A stretch of 64,000 nt of DNA from Phoronis australis (GCA_002633005.1 NMRA01000026.1:566346-630345), one strand, 5' to 3'; counted from the first letter of the stretch, positions 11,461-22,798 are shown. The notes: generated from the letters alone by a model not told the origin. Numbers and translations are program-made.

Positions 11461-12683
11461 TGTTTTTATGCTAGTCTCCATAATCAGGCTATGCGCTGGC
11501 TAGTGGTCATTGTTGTTATTCATTGAAAACTGGTTCCCGGCAGCCTATTTCACGAGGGACTGGTTAACTCGACCTTTACCTCCACCCACACCAAAGTAGT
11601 CCGCTTTTTCACACATACTGCTATGCTGACATACCAAATATTTTTGCGCTTTTCAGCATCCATTTAACCGACGCACTTAAATGGGTATTTTGAGGGTGTT
11701 GTGGCAGACATGTGGCTCTTGCGGTGTGGCCGAGTTCCAAATGTCGTGCTTTTCCATTTTAAATGTTGGAAGCTATGGGTAAAACTAGTTATAGAGAACC
11801 AGTAGCATTTCCAATCGCCTAAAGGCTCAAGCTCTCATGTGCGAGTATTTATTAGCCCTGTGATCAGTGTGGCAACCACAGCCTTCTTTTACAACATTAC
11901 TAGCCTGGGTTAAAGTTGTCTGAACTTTCATTGTTCATCTGGGATTCGAACCTGTGACCCCCTGAATCTCATAACCACAAATTCTCATGAGAATCTGGAA
12001 AGTGGGGTCAACTTATCATTAGTCAAATCTTACGCTAACGGGATTTGCACGCAAGTGGACGACAAAGCATGCACTATTTACCCCATAGTGTCCAGCGAAG
12101 GTCTTGGCATAGCTGAGGCTTGATGGCGCTGTCAAGGATTGAAGTGAACTAGTGACTATTCGTGAACTTGGCTGAATGTGCTGGATTAGATAATTGCGGT
12201 CGTAAACTAACACTCCTGTTTAGTGTACGAGTTTCAAAGTAAAAAACGAACATTAAGTAAGGCAAACAATCAACGTGACTGTTTTTAAAATTGAAAAGTA
12301 AATAGTAGCCATCGATGCATTGTAAGAGCAATCAGCAAAATAGGCTTTCGTCAGCATCTTGGCTAAACCACCAGGATAATTTGTGAATCGATTAAGACAG
12401 GTTAGTCACAATATGACTTAGGTGTTGGGGTTACAAAACCCCAAACGTTAGCCCTACAAGTTGTCCCATGTCTTTCAGTAATTATCATCTGTAATACCCC
12501 ATGAACAATATTGCTTGAGGCCAAGAGTTTTGTGATGGTTTCAGTGCACTGATAGGACTATAATTATTAAGCTGAACTCGTCACATCAATACAAGAAATG
12601 TTGTACTAATTGTGGGCAGATTTTTTTTGCCTGTAAAGACTGCTCACTGATTTTAATGCTGGTAACGAATCTGCCAGTGTCTT
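11461..12683. other. Repeat-poor spacer with a box B remnant
   Basis: A minus-strand box B (GGTTCGAATCCCAG) lies near 11941-11955 with a degraded tRNA-like head, probably another SINE fragment. Nothing else is recognisable. Confidence 0.35.
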
Positions 12684-12920
12684 CAGGGCTTGGAATTTTC
12701 CTCTTTTAAGAGGATTTCCTCTTTTTTGTTTTCGATTTCTTCTCATGCGTTTTCCAGTTTCCTCTTTTGTCATGTCTTTTTATCATTATTTAGATTTTAT
12801 TCACCCAAAAAAGTTTATTTCAATTAAATTTTACACCACAAAACATTTCTATTTATTTGTGGAACGATACGTCACCTGGAAAATTTTCCTCGTTTTTGTC
12901 ATTGGTCATTCCAAGCCCTG
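12684..12920. mobile_element. TIR element with CAGGGCTTGGAAT ends
   Basis: CAGGGCTTGGAAT at 12684 is mirrored by ATTCCAAGCCCTG ending at 12920, a perfect 13-bp terminal inverted repeat. A subterminal word rich in CCTCTTTT recurs inside the left end. The 237 bp element is noncoding. The CAGGG ends suggest the hAT superfamily. I see no clear target duplication. Confidence 0.8.
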
Positions 12921-13016
12921 TTTCTTTCAATGCTAATTTTTTTGTGCTGTTTACCAGCAACGCTCGCAGACAAGCTAGATCTTATCAGTATTGTGGTTTG
13001 AAAAGCCACGGTGCTT

Positions 13017-13250
13017 TTAGTTGGATTGTTCATGAAAGTCACAAACCGACATTTCTGGTAATATCGTAACCATCTCACTATTGTTACCAGTGTTATGTAG
13101 GCTTCTCGTGGGGGTTCGTTGGCAATGTAGTTGTTGAAAAATCTTCCGGCACCGAGACTTCAACTGTGGTTTCTTGCGTGAGAGCCGAGCGTCTAAATCT
13201 TTCAGCCAATATGCAATTGTCGCTTGCACATTCGGAAGTTCCATGCCACA
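13017..13250 (-). mobile_element. tRNA-derived SINE, copy 1
   Basis: On the minus strand a tRNA-like head (attggctgaaagatttagac ... gttgaagtctcgg) is followed by a body. The head aligns along its length with the second copy just downstream. Both copies share the junction word GATTTTTCAACA after the tRNA region. The boxes are decayed in this copy. Confidence 0.55.
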
Positions 13251-13265
13251 ACACTCCTCTCCCTT

Positions 13266-13550
13266 CTACAGATCAAGTGTTCCGCCTGTCCCCAGATGGG
13301 ATACGTCTCTGGTCTGGGTTTCCACTGTAGTTGTTGGAGCCCCATTCCGGACTGCCCCGAGAGGAGTGCTGACAACCCATCTGGTCATGGGTTCTACCGT
13401 TGTTGGGCACCAATGTTGAAAAATCTGTCGACACCGCGACTTGAACCCGGGTTTCCCGTGTGAGAGCCAAACGTCCAAACCATTCTGCCAACAGGTGACT
13501 CTAGGTCATACCCAGAAGTCACCTGTCACAACACGTAGTTCCAAACTCAT
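13266..13550 (-). mobile_element. tRNA-derived SINE, copy 2
   Basis: Minus-strand box A-like TGGCAGAATGG and box B-like GGGTTCAAGTC are spaced as in a tRNA (about 13490 down to about 13440). They are followed by a body extending to about 13266. It aligns with copy 1 at 13017-13250, and both copies have the same orientation. Confidence 0.65.
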
Positions 13551-13639
13551 TAGCCAATAGCCAATTGGTCTGTATGCGAGGTCATGAAATATCTAAGTGA
13601 TACTAAATATTAAGTACTAAATGAGGTATGGTTAATGAT

Positions 13640-13827
13640 ACACTCATAGTGGTCATTGCTGAGCACTTTTTCCTTTTTTTCTTGGTGGAAGCTGGGATTG
13701 AACTAAGGACGTTTAGATTATCAGTCCAGTACTCTAACCACTGCACCATCGACTCGTCCCAAGTTCAATCCCAGCTTGCGCCAAGGAAAAACTAAAAATG
13801 CTCATCATTGACCACCATGAGTGTAAC
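13640..13827. repeat. Inverted repeat enclosing a tRNA-like sequence
   Basis: The left arm, about 13640-13702, starts acactcatagtggtcattg. It matches the reverse complement of the right arm, about 13760-13827. Between the arms, on the minus strand, is TGGTGCAGTGGTTAGAG (box A), the loop CTGATAA (Ile GAT-like anticodon) and AGTTCAATCCC (box B). The anticodon stem is imperfect, so this is a tRNA-derived SINE head and not a working tRNA. Confidence 0.65.
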
Positions 13828-13880
13828 TCCTGAAGATGGCCGGAGAAATGACCGACCAAAATGTCGTGCCAATGTAAATA
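13828..13880 (+). ncRNA. Degenerate hammerhead-like motif
   Basis: CTGAAGA at about 13829 fits the hammerhead CUGANGA core. It is followed by a stem, TGGCCGG paired with CCGACCA with one mismatch. AAA and TGTCG come next, where an active ribozyme has GAAA. The expected G is replaced, so I infer an inactive relic. Such motifs are known in Penelope-like elements. Confidence 0.3.
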
Positions 13881-14789
13881 GGCTAGAGGTTGATGTATAT
13901 AGACATTAAATGGGACCAGGTCCTTTGTTATCCGTATTCACAGAGCTGCACTGCGAATTTCCCTGTCTGTCTTGTTTACACAAAAGTACTTTGTCACAAT
14001 GTATGTTATTAACCCGCTTCTCTTAGAATATCTGAAAGACAAAATAGGTGATGATACTGCTGGCAGTTTCTGATATCGTGTCAAAAACTGTCCGTGCATC
14101 ATTTTAATTCATTGTCCTAATTATGAAAAAGTTTAAAGGTGTAACAGTAAAGTCTCCTCGATTTCGAACAAGAATAACTGGCAAAATTGTTCGCCTTTCC
14201 CCCAGCTTCTCATCCATCCCCCTTTTGCCCTATTCCCTCTCATGTAGATACCCTGATGGCCCATTTCCATAGAGAACCCTGTTTTAGCAGATACATTTCG
14301 CTTTTTCCTTTTTATAAAATTAACAAATTCCTTTTTTTTTCTGTTTCAGAGTCATAAAAGCATAAAAGTGATGTGTGAATTGCCTGTATCTTTTCTGCTG
14401 ATTGGTTTTGCCGATAACTTGCTGTATGCCATGTTTTTTGTTGAAAATCATGTCATTTGATGGATAATATTTTTAATTTCTGGTAATTAAAAAACAAAAA
14501 TAGAATGATTGCGTTTACTATTAAAATATCTCAATTTTGTTTTGAAACTTCTGATTCCATGAAAAAAGTTAAATTCCATGAATTCTGTTCGTTTTCTGTT
14601 ATCATAGAATCTGCGACCCCCTTCTCTTCACTTACAGTGTCTGTGTGGCTCACGTGTTTTTACTCCATCTTTCTCAGTCCGGCCCATCCCATCCCATCCC
14701 ATGCCCCCTTTTCCCCTATTCTTTCTGTTCATGCGCCCCTTTTTCTCTTCTTTTCTGTGTCCTTCCTCTGTCTCTTACACTTTATGTAA
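13881..14789. other. Unannotated spacer
   Basis: Pyrimidine-rich and AT-rich sequence with no convincing exon. CCCATCC/CCCCTT-rich stretches occur at 14680-14740. Confidence 0.35.
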
Positions 14790-14985
14790 TGATAAATCTC
14801 ACAGATTATGGCGTAATGGCAGATAAGTAAAATTAAAATTAAATTTTCTCTTTTTTATAAATGATACGTAGTACCAAATTGATGCTTTTCGTTTTTCATG
14901 TTGTTTACCACAGCTACAAACTGACAATATTTTGACAAACTGGGCATTCGCAACAAAAGTGGAAGCCCTTGAACTATAACATAAC
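14790..14985 (+). mobile_element. MITE family A, partial copy
   Basis: It contains the family words AAATCTCAC, GTAGTACCAAATTGATGC and GCATTCGCAACAA...GAAGCCCTTGA in the same order as the copies at 20706 and 52206. The right terminal repeat is missing. Confidence 0.6.
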
Positions 14986-15132
14986 ACATTAAAGTGAAAA
15001 CTTAAGTGATTCAACTGTTTTATACTTAGTAAGTGAATTATCTTTTATGGTTGATTGTATGGTTTTCTTATTTACTTTTTCTTATAACGTGCTACTCGGT
15101 ACTCATTCTGTGCTTATCCGGTCTCTTTTCAG

Positions 15133-15188
15133 TAATGGATGAGATTAAAAGGAAGATATTGTTCAGGAACTCTCGCCTACAAGAACAG
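15133..15188 (+). CDS. Possible initial coding exon (MDEIKRKILFRNSRLQEQ)
   Basis: A good acceptor (gtctcttttcag) is followed by TA and then ATG at 15135. Eighteen codons later there is a CAG|GTAATT donor in phase 0. The peptide is charged and helix-like. No following exon with matching phase could be established. The exon stands alone, so the call is tentative. Confidence 0.3.
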
Positions 15189-16270
15189 GTAATTAAATTA
15201 AATGTTAATTTAATGCAGATGTTAACATTTGATGCTTCTAGTGGTGTGGGCTTTTCTATGGTTCCACGTCTGCTGATGAATTGTGGGAAGTCGCACCCGC
15301 AGTGAGAGATTGCGGATTGCTACCCCAATCCATCACTATAGGCATGGGCACGAGGAATGCAGAAAAGTCTTATAACTAAAAATGCAAACTATAGTCATCA
15401 CTGTGAAACTGTGCCTACTGTTTGTAGTAACAAAGGTGATTGAAGTTGGCTTAACTTGCCCCTCCCGCCATCTGGTCGCAGATACTTACAGATTTTGTCT
15501 GTGTATTTTCTCACTCAAGTCTTCCAGTGCCACTTTCACTCACACACGTTCAGTGCTTTGATGAATGCAATGAGTTTAGCGCTCTCTATTGGCAAATTCA
15601 GTTTTAAGTTTTTGTCTTGGCGAGAGTAATGTGTAGACTTTGATGAAACATCGTCCAAAAGCAAACTTTCTGCCAATCGCCCTCTGTGGTCAATTGTAAT
15701 TTTAGTAACGCCATCTGTTGACTGATGCAGAAGGATGCAGTACAAGACAGTGATGAGACAAAATACCATTTCCCGTCATGAAGACTAATTTGGTTTACAG
15801 CTCTTAAAATAACTATTACGGCGCCACAGTTTTTACTACTACACAATGTCTTAGCCTCCTTACTAACTTTTTTTTCTTAACTTCACTAAAACGACACAGT
15901 CAATTAATCCAATTAATTTCAAATTTGTTGTCAGAAATCAAATTCTGCAGCCTTTCTACTTTCAGAAAATGCATACTTTTAATGAGTAAAATCGTTTCGC
16001 GGATATTTGGCTAATGCCGCAGGTTTGTCGACAAGGTTCTGCGTAACATCCTTAACCAGCTGTTTGAGTTGTGACATCACTGACAGTTTATAACATTGTA
16101 TGAAAACAGTATAAAAGTTGTGGATGCATGAAATGAAAAAAATAAATCCATTGCTGTAATGGAAAAGCAGACAAACTTTGTCTACAGACAGACAAAGATA
16201 TATGGACAGACGTGTAGAGCGTTAGGAGCATGGAAATACATCTTTAAATTGGGAAATTCGAATATGAGTG
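15189..16270. other. Unannotated spacer or intron
   Basis: No exon or repeat boundary is convincing. It would be intronic if the exon at 15133-15188 is real. Confidence 0.3.
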
Positions 16271-17029
16271 CAGGGCTCGACACTATTAAAATCGCCAGGT
16301 CGCATTTTGCGACCTAGCCAAAATCCCAGGTCGCATTTTCAAAATCCAGCTCGCATTCGTAAATGCCAGGTCGCAAAATTTTCCCGCCATTTTTACGCGC
16401 CANNNNNNNNNNNNNNNNNNNNNNNNNNNNNNNNNNNNNNNNNNNNNNNNNNNNNNNNNNNNNNNNNNNNNNNNNNNNNNNNNNNNNNNNNNNNNNNNNN
16501 NNNNNNNNNNNNNNNNNNNNNNNNNNNNNNNNNNNNNNNNNNNNNNNNNNNNNNNNNNNNNNNNNNNNNNNNNNNNNNNNNNNNNNNNNNNNNNNNNNNN
16601 NNNNNNNNNNNNNNNNNNNNNNNNNNNNNNNNNNNNNNNNNNNNNNNNNNNNNNNNNNNNNNNNNNNNNNNNNNNNNNNNNNNNNNNNNNNNNNNNNNNN
16701 NNNNNNNNNNNNNNNNNNNNNNNNNNNNNNNNNNNNNNNNNNNNNNNNNNNNNNNNNNNNNNNNNNNNNNNNNNNNNNNNNNNNNNNNNNNNNNNNNNNN
16801 NNNNNNNNNNTTTTGAACTTGGATTTGGCAACAACCAAATAACGGTCGGATTAACAAGAGCTGCTTTGTATTTGCCAGGTATCTATTGAGAAGTGTAAAA
16901 ACTCAGCTCGCATTCGTTGGAAATTCCAGGTCGCATTTTGCGACTTGATACGAGCTGACAAAAATCTCAGCTCGCATTTCCAAATTTCAGGTCGCAAATG
17001 CGACCTGCAGCTCGTTATGTCGAGCCCTG
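16271..17029. mobile_element. TIR element with AGGTCGCA/AGCTCGCA motif arrays, 5-bp TSD
   Basis: A perfect 12-bp terminal inverted repeat, CAGGGCTCGACA / TGTCGAGCCCTG, bounds the element. It is flanked by the direct duplication GAGTG (16266-16270 and 17030-17034). Inside both ends, short motifs AGGTCGCAtttt and AGCTCGCAttc alternate every 20-30 bp. Palindromic versions such as AGGTCGCATTTTGCGACCT also occur. The middle 408 bases are unknown, so coding capacity cannot be judged. A 5-bp duplication with CAGGG ends is compatible with the hAT5 group. Confidence 0.8.
16403..16810. other. Assembly gap (408 N)
   Basis: An unbroken run of N falls inside the TIR element. The flanking repeat motifs probably caused the assembly break. 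Confidence 0.99.
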
Positions 17030-17034
17030 GAGTG

Positions 17035-17529
17035 TCTGTGCATTAAATGCAATGACAATTGTCAATTTCTGGGGTCTTGTATTTTGAGAATAAGGATTAT
17101 CCACTGAGTAAAAGGTGTCTAACTGGTTCTCAAAATTTGTCTCCTCTGTAAGTGCCTATTGCCAGTCAAACATGGGTGTTAACCTAAAAGGTTCATGTGC
17201 CCACGCAAATTTTTCTCAATTTTTTACCAACATGTACGACGCACATGAACCAAACAGAACCATTTCACGTCTGCTTCAGTAAAAAGTGTAATCGTGGCAA
17301 GCTGATGCTGAAATCCCCTGTTGGTTACCTAAAAGTTGCGTACGATTTGGGAGCTAAAATTCTTGTTATACAAGCATTCGTGAACATACAGGCACTTTTA
17401 ATGAGGTTTCATTCTAATGAATTGTGGGCAGGTATTAAAAAGTGAAGAATGGGCATTTCAGGTGTAGGCGATAAGCGGAACATCGATTTTAACTTATGTT
17501 CAAGCTACACGTCTTTCTATGTGCGGTAA
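17035..17529. other. Unannotated spacer
   Basis: A short open frame at 17197-17445 has no family resemblance or splice support. Confidence 0.3.
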
Positions 17530-17770
17530 TTATTTGCCAATAAAGCAATCATAATGTGGCAGACACGTGAAATTTTATTTCGTCATATTTCTCAATGGCA
17601 CGTGATAATCTTCCAGAACGTTCCGACTTCATAATTAGCCTCGTTCGCTTCAGAAAACAAAAAATAGGATTTTGCGTTTCAACGAAATGTAATTGTCTTG
17701 TTAAGTAAGGTGAAATCTTGCAACTTCGGGAATTATTTTGTGCGAAATTGAATGGAGTTACCGTAAACTT
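17530..17770 (+). mobile_element. MITE family A copy
   Basis: It contains ATGTGGCAGACACGTGAAAT and TTTATTTCGTCATATTT near the left end. Near the right end it has GGAATTATTTTGTGCGAAAT followed by GGAGTTACCGTAA. It matches the family order, with a diverged middle. Confidence 0.55.
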
Positions 17771-17833
17771 TACAGTAAGCTGAAGCTGAATATTAAGTGG
17801 TGATATGGCGCCATCTGTCACTACATCTGATGT

Positions 17834-17839
17834 TTTATT
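17834..17839 (-). terminator. Polyadenylation signal of the GPCR gene
   Basis: AATAAA on the minus strand lies about 235 nt after the GPCR stop codon. It is the nearest canonical signal I found downstream. Confidence 0.5.
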
Positions 17840-18072
17840 AGGTTGTCAGTCATGTGACTTTATGCAGATATCAACATGTCTGCCTATATATAATAACAGT
17901 AGTAAGTTTTACAGACAATATAATTACCTTTCATTGACAAGTGTTTGGTTCCATGGTGATAAATGTCCATAATACGATTACAGAATAAAACTAACACACA
18001 CAAACACACACAAATCACTCTCATTGTTAGAAAACCCTTAACCTGATTGATCACTGCTATGCGGTCTTTCTT

Positions 18073-19329
18073 CTAGTGGAAATTTGTGTCCGAGTATTCA
18101 GCACTGCCTTTCGATGTCGACGACTGTCTGGTACATTCTAGTAAATTCTGTTGTTCGTAACGACGCCTGTCATGATTGCTGTTAAATATAATGTGCTTCT
18201 TACAATTAGCATTCATCTCAATATGTTGTTTGTGTGTTGGTCTGCGCTCTACCGCATATTGTCCGTTAGAGTAGACTGACCCATAAACCGTTAGCTGTTC
18301 CGCTGTTAGCAAACATCTGAAAAAAGTCTGTACGAACGTTTTCCGAAACTTTTGTCCAAAGCTGCAGTAAAGGATGATGTTCACGGCACTGTTGAGGGTC
18401 ACGGAAAAGTTGCGTATCTCCGACAATATTTTGTAGCCGAAAGCAGTCGAGGCGTAATCCATGTCGATGCCATACACCACATTGTAGACCAGGGCAGGAA
18501 CCTGGCATATTATGAACACGATCACTACAGAACTTAACATCACTGTCACATTGTTCTCACGCGACTGTCGAACGTTCATCTGTTCGCGTCTCTTTTGCGT
18601 TGACCTTTTTACCGTCACTATGAGGAATGTGTTTAGCACAGCTAATGCTGCCAAAGGTACGATACACATCATGGGTAAATAGAGGTACGCAAAGTAGACC
18701 CTCTGGTAGACGCTGTTTTTGCCGAAACTTTGGGTCTTTGACCAGTTGTATATTGTATAATTCTCTCCATTTGTAGTCTCCACCGTTTTATATTCTAGCC
18801 AGCGCGTGATGTTGTACAGTAGCGAAACGATAGACACGACTACTATCACGATGCGAGCGCGTTTAATTGTACACATGGAGCTGGCCCTCATTGGGTGACA
18901 TACGGCTATGTAACGCTCGACCGTGAATGAAACCGTCAGCCATATTGTGGAGGTTTGTGCCGTCAGTGCCACAGGATACGCGAAGGGAACTATCATTGGA
19001 AATACAGATTTTTGATAGCTAGCAAAGCTCGGGATGTCCACAAAGGAGGACAACAGTAACGTGCTTATCAAAACGATGGAGTCCCAAATAGCTAGTGACA
19101 ATAGATAACAGTTGGTTGAAGATCTCATATTACGTCTAGTTAATATGATCATAGTCAGCATGTTGCCCAGCAACCCGAGAACGCATATAATGGTGCCCAG
19201 TATTCCATTGACAACGTATTTGAAGTCTTTCATGAACTCATTTTCCCAAGTGTCATTTATATTAACAGCAGGAGTGTCTGAGCAGGAGATCGTCACGACA
19301 AATGTGTCGAAACCAGTCGTATTTTCCAT
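18073..19329 (-). CDS. FMRFamide-receptor-like class A GPCR, single exon
   Basis: This is a 418-residue rhodopsin-class receptor in one uninterrupted exon. The N-terminus has N-glycosylation sequons (Asn3, Asn25). TM1 (about 38-63) carries GN at 55-56, TM2 the LAIWD motif (Asp83), TM3 ERY at 138-140 followed by IAVCHP, and TM6 CQVP at 275-278. TM7 has NSAVNIILY (313-321) in place of NPxxY, followed by FGQKFRKTF of helix 8 and a possible palmitoyl Cys339. The segment ALTAQTSTIWLTVSFTVERY and SMCTIKRARI are typical of FMRFamide and related invertebrate neuropeptide receptors. It should signal at the plasma membrane through G proteins; the ligand cannot be read from sequence. No Cys lies at the top of TM3 or in the second extracellular loop, so the usual disulfide is absent. 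The start has a good context (A at -3, G at +4). The cytoplasmic tail is polar, with several Ser/Thr. Confidence 0.93.
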   Translation of the reverse strand: MENTTGFDTFVVTISCSDTPAVNINDTWENEFMKDFKYVVNGILGTIICVLGLLGNMLTMIILTRRNMRSSTNCYLLSLAIWDSIVLISTLLLSSFVDIPSFASYQKSVFPMIVPFAYPVALTAQTSTIWLTVSFTVERYIAVCHPMRASSMCTIKRARIVIVVVSIVSLLYNITRWLEYKTVETTNGENYTIYNWSKTQSFGKNSVYQRVYFAYLYLPMMCIVPLAALAVLNTFLIVTVKRSTQKRREQMNVRQSRENNVTVMLSSVVIVFIICQVPALVYNVVYGIDMDYASTAFGYKILSEIRNFSVTLNSAVNIILYCSFGQKFRKTFVQTFFRCLLTAEQLTVYGSVYSNGQYAVERRPTHKQHIEMNANCKKHIIFNSNHDRRRYEQQNLLECTRQSSTSKGSAEYSDTNFH

Positions 19330-20489
19330 TCTACGTTGGTTGCAGAAATGTGGAGTTTTAAAAGTAATCCAGTTTACTTTTTTCTTATTCTGTTCCTTGT
19401 GTTGTTCCGTGACAGAAAATATTGCTCAAGTCATCCTAATCGTATGCCCTTGGTATTAAATCGGGTGCGGACAATTTACGCCATTATCCAGTTTTCTTGA
19501 CACAAAAGTTTGCATAATTTCCAGGGCTCCTTGGTTTTCTTGTGAGAGTTACGAAGAGTTTGTTGCTATTCTTGCTTCATAAATCTCAGTGTATGAGTTT
19601 CTGTTCATCCTTGGTCCTGGTAGTTTTTGCATGCAGAACTCCTGTGCTAGCTGACTGCATACAAGTCACAATCCTGGTCATGGCTGCAATATCAACAGAG
19701 ATAGCAGAGTTACACAGTTGGTGTCTTTAATTGCAATTAACTTTTACTAGATTAGAGAAAACAACTCATTAGAATAATTTGGACATTATGCAATCTATAC
19801 CTAATTGGAAACAGTTCCTTTTCCAAGAAAGATTCTGTTCCAGTCTGCAAATGTCTAAGGTTTGCTTTATTCATGGTCCCAAACCCTCTAATCTGTTTGT
19901 GAAGTGTTATTATGTTAACAAGCCATTTGCCAACTGCGGTACACCACCAAAAATTCAATTTTGTTTTGTAATTGGAAATTATGTGTTGAAACAGCATCAT
20001 TCGGGATAACTCTAAAGTTGATCAGTTTATGGTCAAATTCTTTTCATAAAGTTTTGGTTGAAAAGATGTTTGATTGTTGGCATGACATCAGCAGCATTGT
20101 TCAACAAGCACAACCTGACTAGTGACAGGAAGACAGCATTGTTATTTCGGCCTATAAGACTAAAATAGTCTCATGAAAAGCCCACTACACTTTTTCGGGA
20201 TGCTGTGCTGATCTAAAGGGTTTCAAGGGATTTGAATCTCCTCATGGGTCACAAGACAGAATGCCACCAGAAGGCACCTCCAGCACTGAATGGCAGCGGT
20301 TGGGAGAGCGAACCATCTGTGGATGTAGCCAGATCCGTCGTTGATAAGGTGTTAATGGTCGGTTATAGCATGCCCGAATTTTGAGAGCCAGTTTTCTCCA
20401 CTGAATAACGGGCATTAAATTGTTTATCAACACAGGGCATGTTATATCCGACTATTGCCGATAAGGTTGCCTAGGCGTACACACAGTAA
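19330..20489. other. Upstream region of the GPCR and spacer
   Basis: Presumably the GPCR promoter lies here, but no TATA box or initiator stands out. The 20-bp word GGGCATGTTATATYCGACTA occurs at about 20437 and again at about 9116, a dispersed repeat. Confidence 0.35.
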
Positions 20490-20705
20490 TTCTTCACTTG
20501 TTTAGTACACAATATGGCCGACAAGTGAATATCTATTTTGTCAAATTTCTACGCAAAAATGAAGGTTAAAAACATTTTAGTCTATTACTGGCATGGTTTA
20601 GATTGTGTAGATATCATAAAATAACATTTGGTAAAATATCCACAATTTGTAGTTTAGTAATCAGCCTTGGAAAAATAAAATGAAAATTATTTTCTTGTGA
20701 AATTC
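20490..20705 (+). mobile_element. MITE family A' copy
   Basis: The left part reads TTTAGTACACAATATGGCCG followed by ACAAGTGAATA. The middle has TATTACTGGCATGGTTTAG and the right part AATTATTTTCTTGTGAAAT. It abuts another copy head to tail. Confidence 0.65.
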
Positions 20706-20951
20706 CGTAAAATCTCACCAATTCAGCGCACATTATGGCGGACCAGTGAAATTTTATTTACTCATTTTTTCATAAAAGATTTGTAGTATCAAATTGATGC
20801 TTTATCATTTTCAAGTTCTGTAACGATATCAACCATCATAAAGTATTTTTATAAAATTGCGGGTATTCCCAACAAGATTAGAAGACCTTGAAAAATTAAA
20901 AAGGGTAAATTTGGCGATTATTTTTGTCTGAAAATTGGAGAATTCCCGTAT
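20706..20951 (+). mobile_element. MITE family A copy
   Basis: The left end CCGTAAAATCTCACCAATTC pairs with the inverted right end AATTGGAGAATTCCCGTA. The internal words match the other copies: TAGTATCAAATTGATGC, AACAAGATTAGAAGACC and GGCGATTATTTTTGTCTG. About 246 bp, noncoding. Confidence 0.8.
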
Positions 20952-22798
20952 ATAATGGTCTTTATTCTCATCTTGTCAGTACAAAAGCATTGACTTGTGT
21001 TTTTTATTTTGAAACTGTATTGAGCTTTGCATTCTCAAGTTCTGAAATCTTGTCTGTAGAAAAGTATTGACTTGCATTTTTTATTTTTTAATGTTCCGGC
21101 TTTGAATTTGTTTTGAGCTCTACATTCTCAAAATGAAAAAGCAACGCTTCTGATGAGAACATTAGAAGTGTTAATGTGCCTGATTTCAGGGTTTATTTTT
21201 TGTTGCGACCACTATGAAAACATTCGATACTTGTCAACGCGTTATTCTACCTAAGCAGTGGTCAATCCATGTTTAAGAGGTTTGTCACAGTTTTAATTTG
21301 TTGTTGAGTTTTTTAATTTCAAAAATTTTATTTTAGTCTTAATTTGTCTTCTACAAATTTGCAAAAAATGGGATTAGCTATGACCTTAGTCACCTCGAGC
21401 GAAAATGTAAATTTACCGTACATGGGTTACTGAAAAGTCACTTGGTTAAATTAATGATTGAAATCCAGTTGGATACCGCTTTATTTTGTTACACAACATC
21501 AATTTTATATTTAAAATCTGTAATTATGTTTCCTGGTCTACTGATTTTCTTAAATTTGTACGAGTTTGTCTTTTTCTGGATTTTGAGTACCCGAAATTTC
21601 AGCATTTTGCCTTCTAGACAGAATTGCATCTTCAATTTTTTTCTTTGTTGTTTTATTTTAATGCCTCTTGTGTTTTCCATGAAAAATTGGTTGATTACCA
21701 CCGGCATTTTTGACCTACTTTTACTCTAGTGTCACATAATGGTCAATAATGCACAATTTCAAGATTGTGATTTTCTCTCATTTGTTGAGATTATGTTATA
21801 TTGCTTTCGTTTTTAAGACAAAAAGTTTTTTTAACAAATTCAGATTTGCTGTTTTAGCGAAGTCTAATGTCTTCACGTTTGCTTATTCTTATGTACCACG
21901 TCAATGTGAAATTTGATGTCGCACGCTATTATTTAATGCCATGATAATAAGAACACTGAAGTGGTTTCAAATCTCTTTGAAACATAGACTTTTAAGCACT
22001 AATACTTTTATGTAAAATTGGAGTCACGTATTCTCAAATGTGGAACTTTTGTGGACAAGAGCCAGAGGATATCATCCGTCTGTGATGTCTGTACCCACTT
22101 GTATTGAGCAGAGCTTCCGTGACCATGAAAAAGTCAACTTTTCGTAGGGTTTTGCTTTTGAAATACATGCTTTTGCAGAGATCGATTGTGTCAACTTAAC
22201 TTTCTGTGGACTTCCTTGGTTAGCGTTCTTTAGCCTATTAAAATGTAAACATCTCGAGAAGATATCCCTTGAGTACATCTTTGTAACACAACTTAACATA
22301 TAGATAAGATCAAAGAAGCATAGATGGTGTTGGTCTGTACACTTACTCATTTTGAAACCTGCGCTCAGGGTCCACAAGCAATGCCTGCCATATCAATTTC
22401 AGCTAAGGTTTCATGTTTTTTTGTCCCAAAGGCACGTAATCAAGTGTTAGCAAAGTTTGAAATGCCGTAATGAATAAAAAATCCTGCATCAGAATATTAA
22501 GTATGCATTTTATCCCTCTGTGTGGAAGACCCCCTGGGATATATGCATACTAGTATAGTGGATAGAAAATATTCAGTTCATTGCGCCCTGAAGCGCTTTT
22601 ATTTGTTGTAAAAACTCTTGCACACAGAAACCGTCACCCCCCAAACCATTCAATTTGCATTACCAAACATGTAACTTGAGAAAAGGAAAAATGCCTAGCT
22701 GTAGAATGTGTGCACAAGGGCACCGTGTCATGTATAGTGTGTTGTGCTTAATATTTAAATGGACAATTTTGGCAAGAAAAGTAAGTAATTTTACAAAA
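20952..22798. other. AT-rich spacer
   Basis: The open frames at 21442-21729 and on the minus strand at 22072-22377 look like chance frames in AT-rich DNA. No repeat terminus is clear. Confidence 0.35.

Noticed and set aside
13017-13491. Open frames on both strands
   Set aside because: They lie wholly within two tRNA-derived SINE copies.
16268-16857. Open frames across the N run
   Set aside because: They exist only because the unknown bases contain no stop codons.
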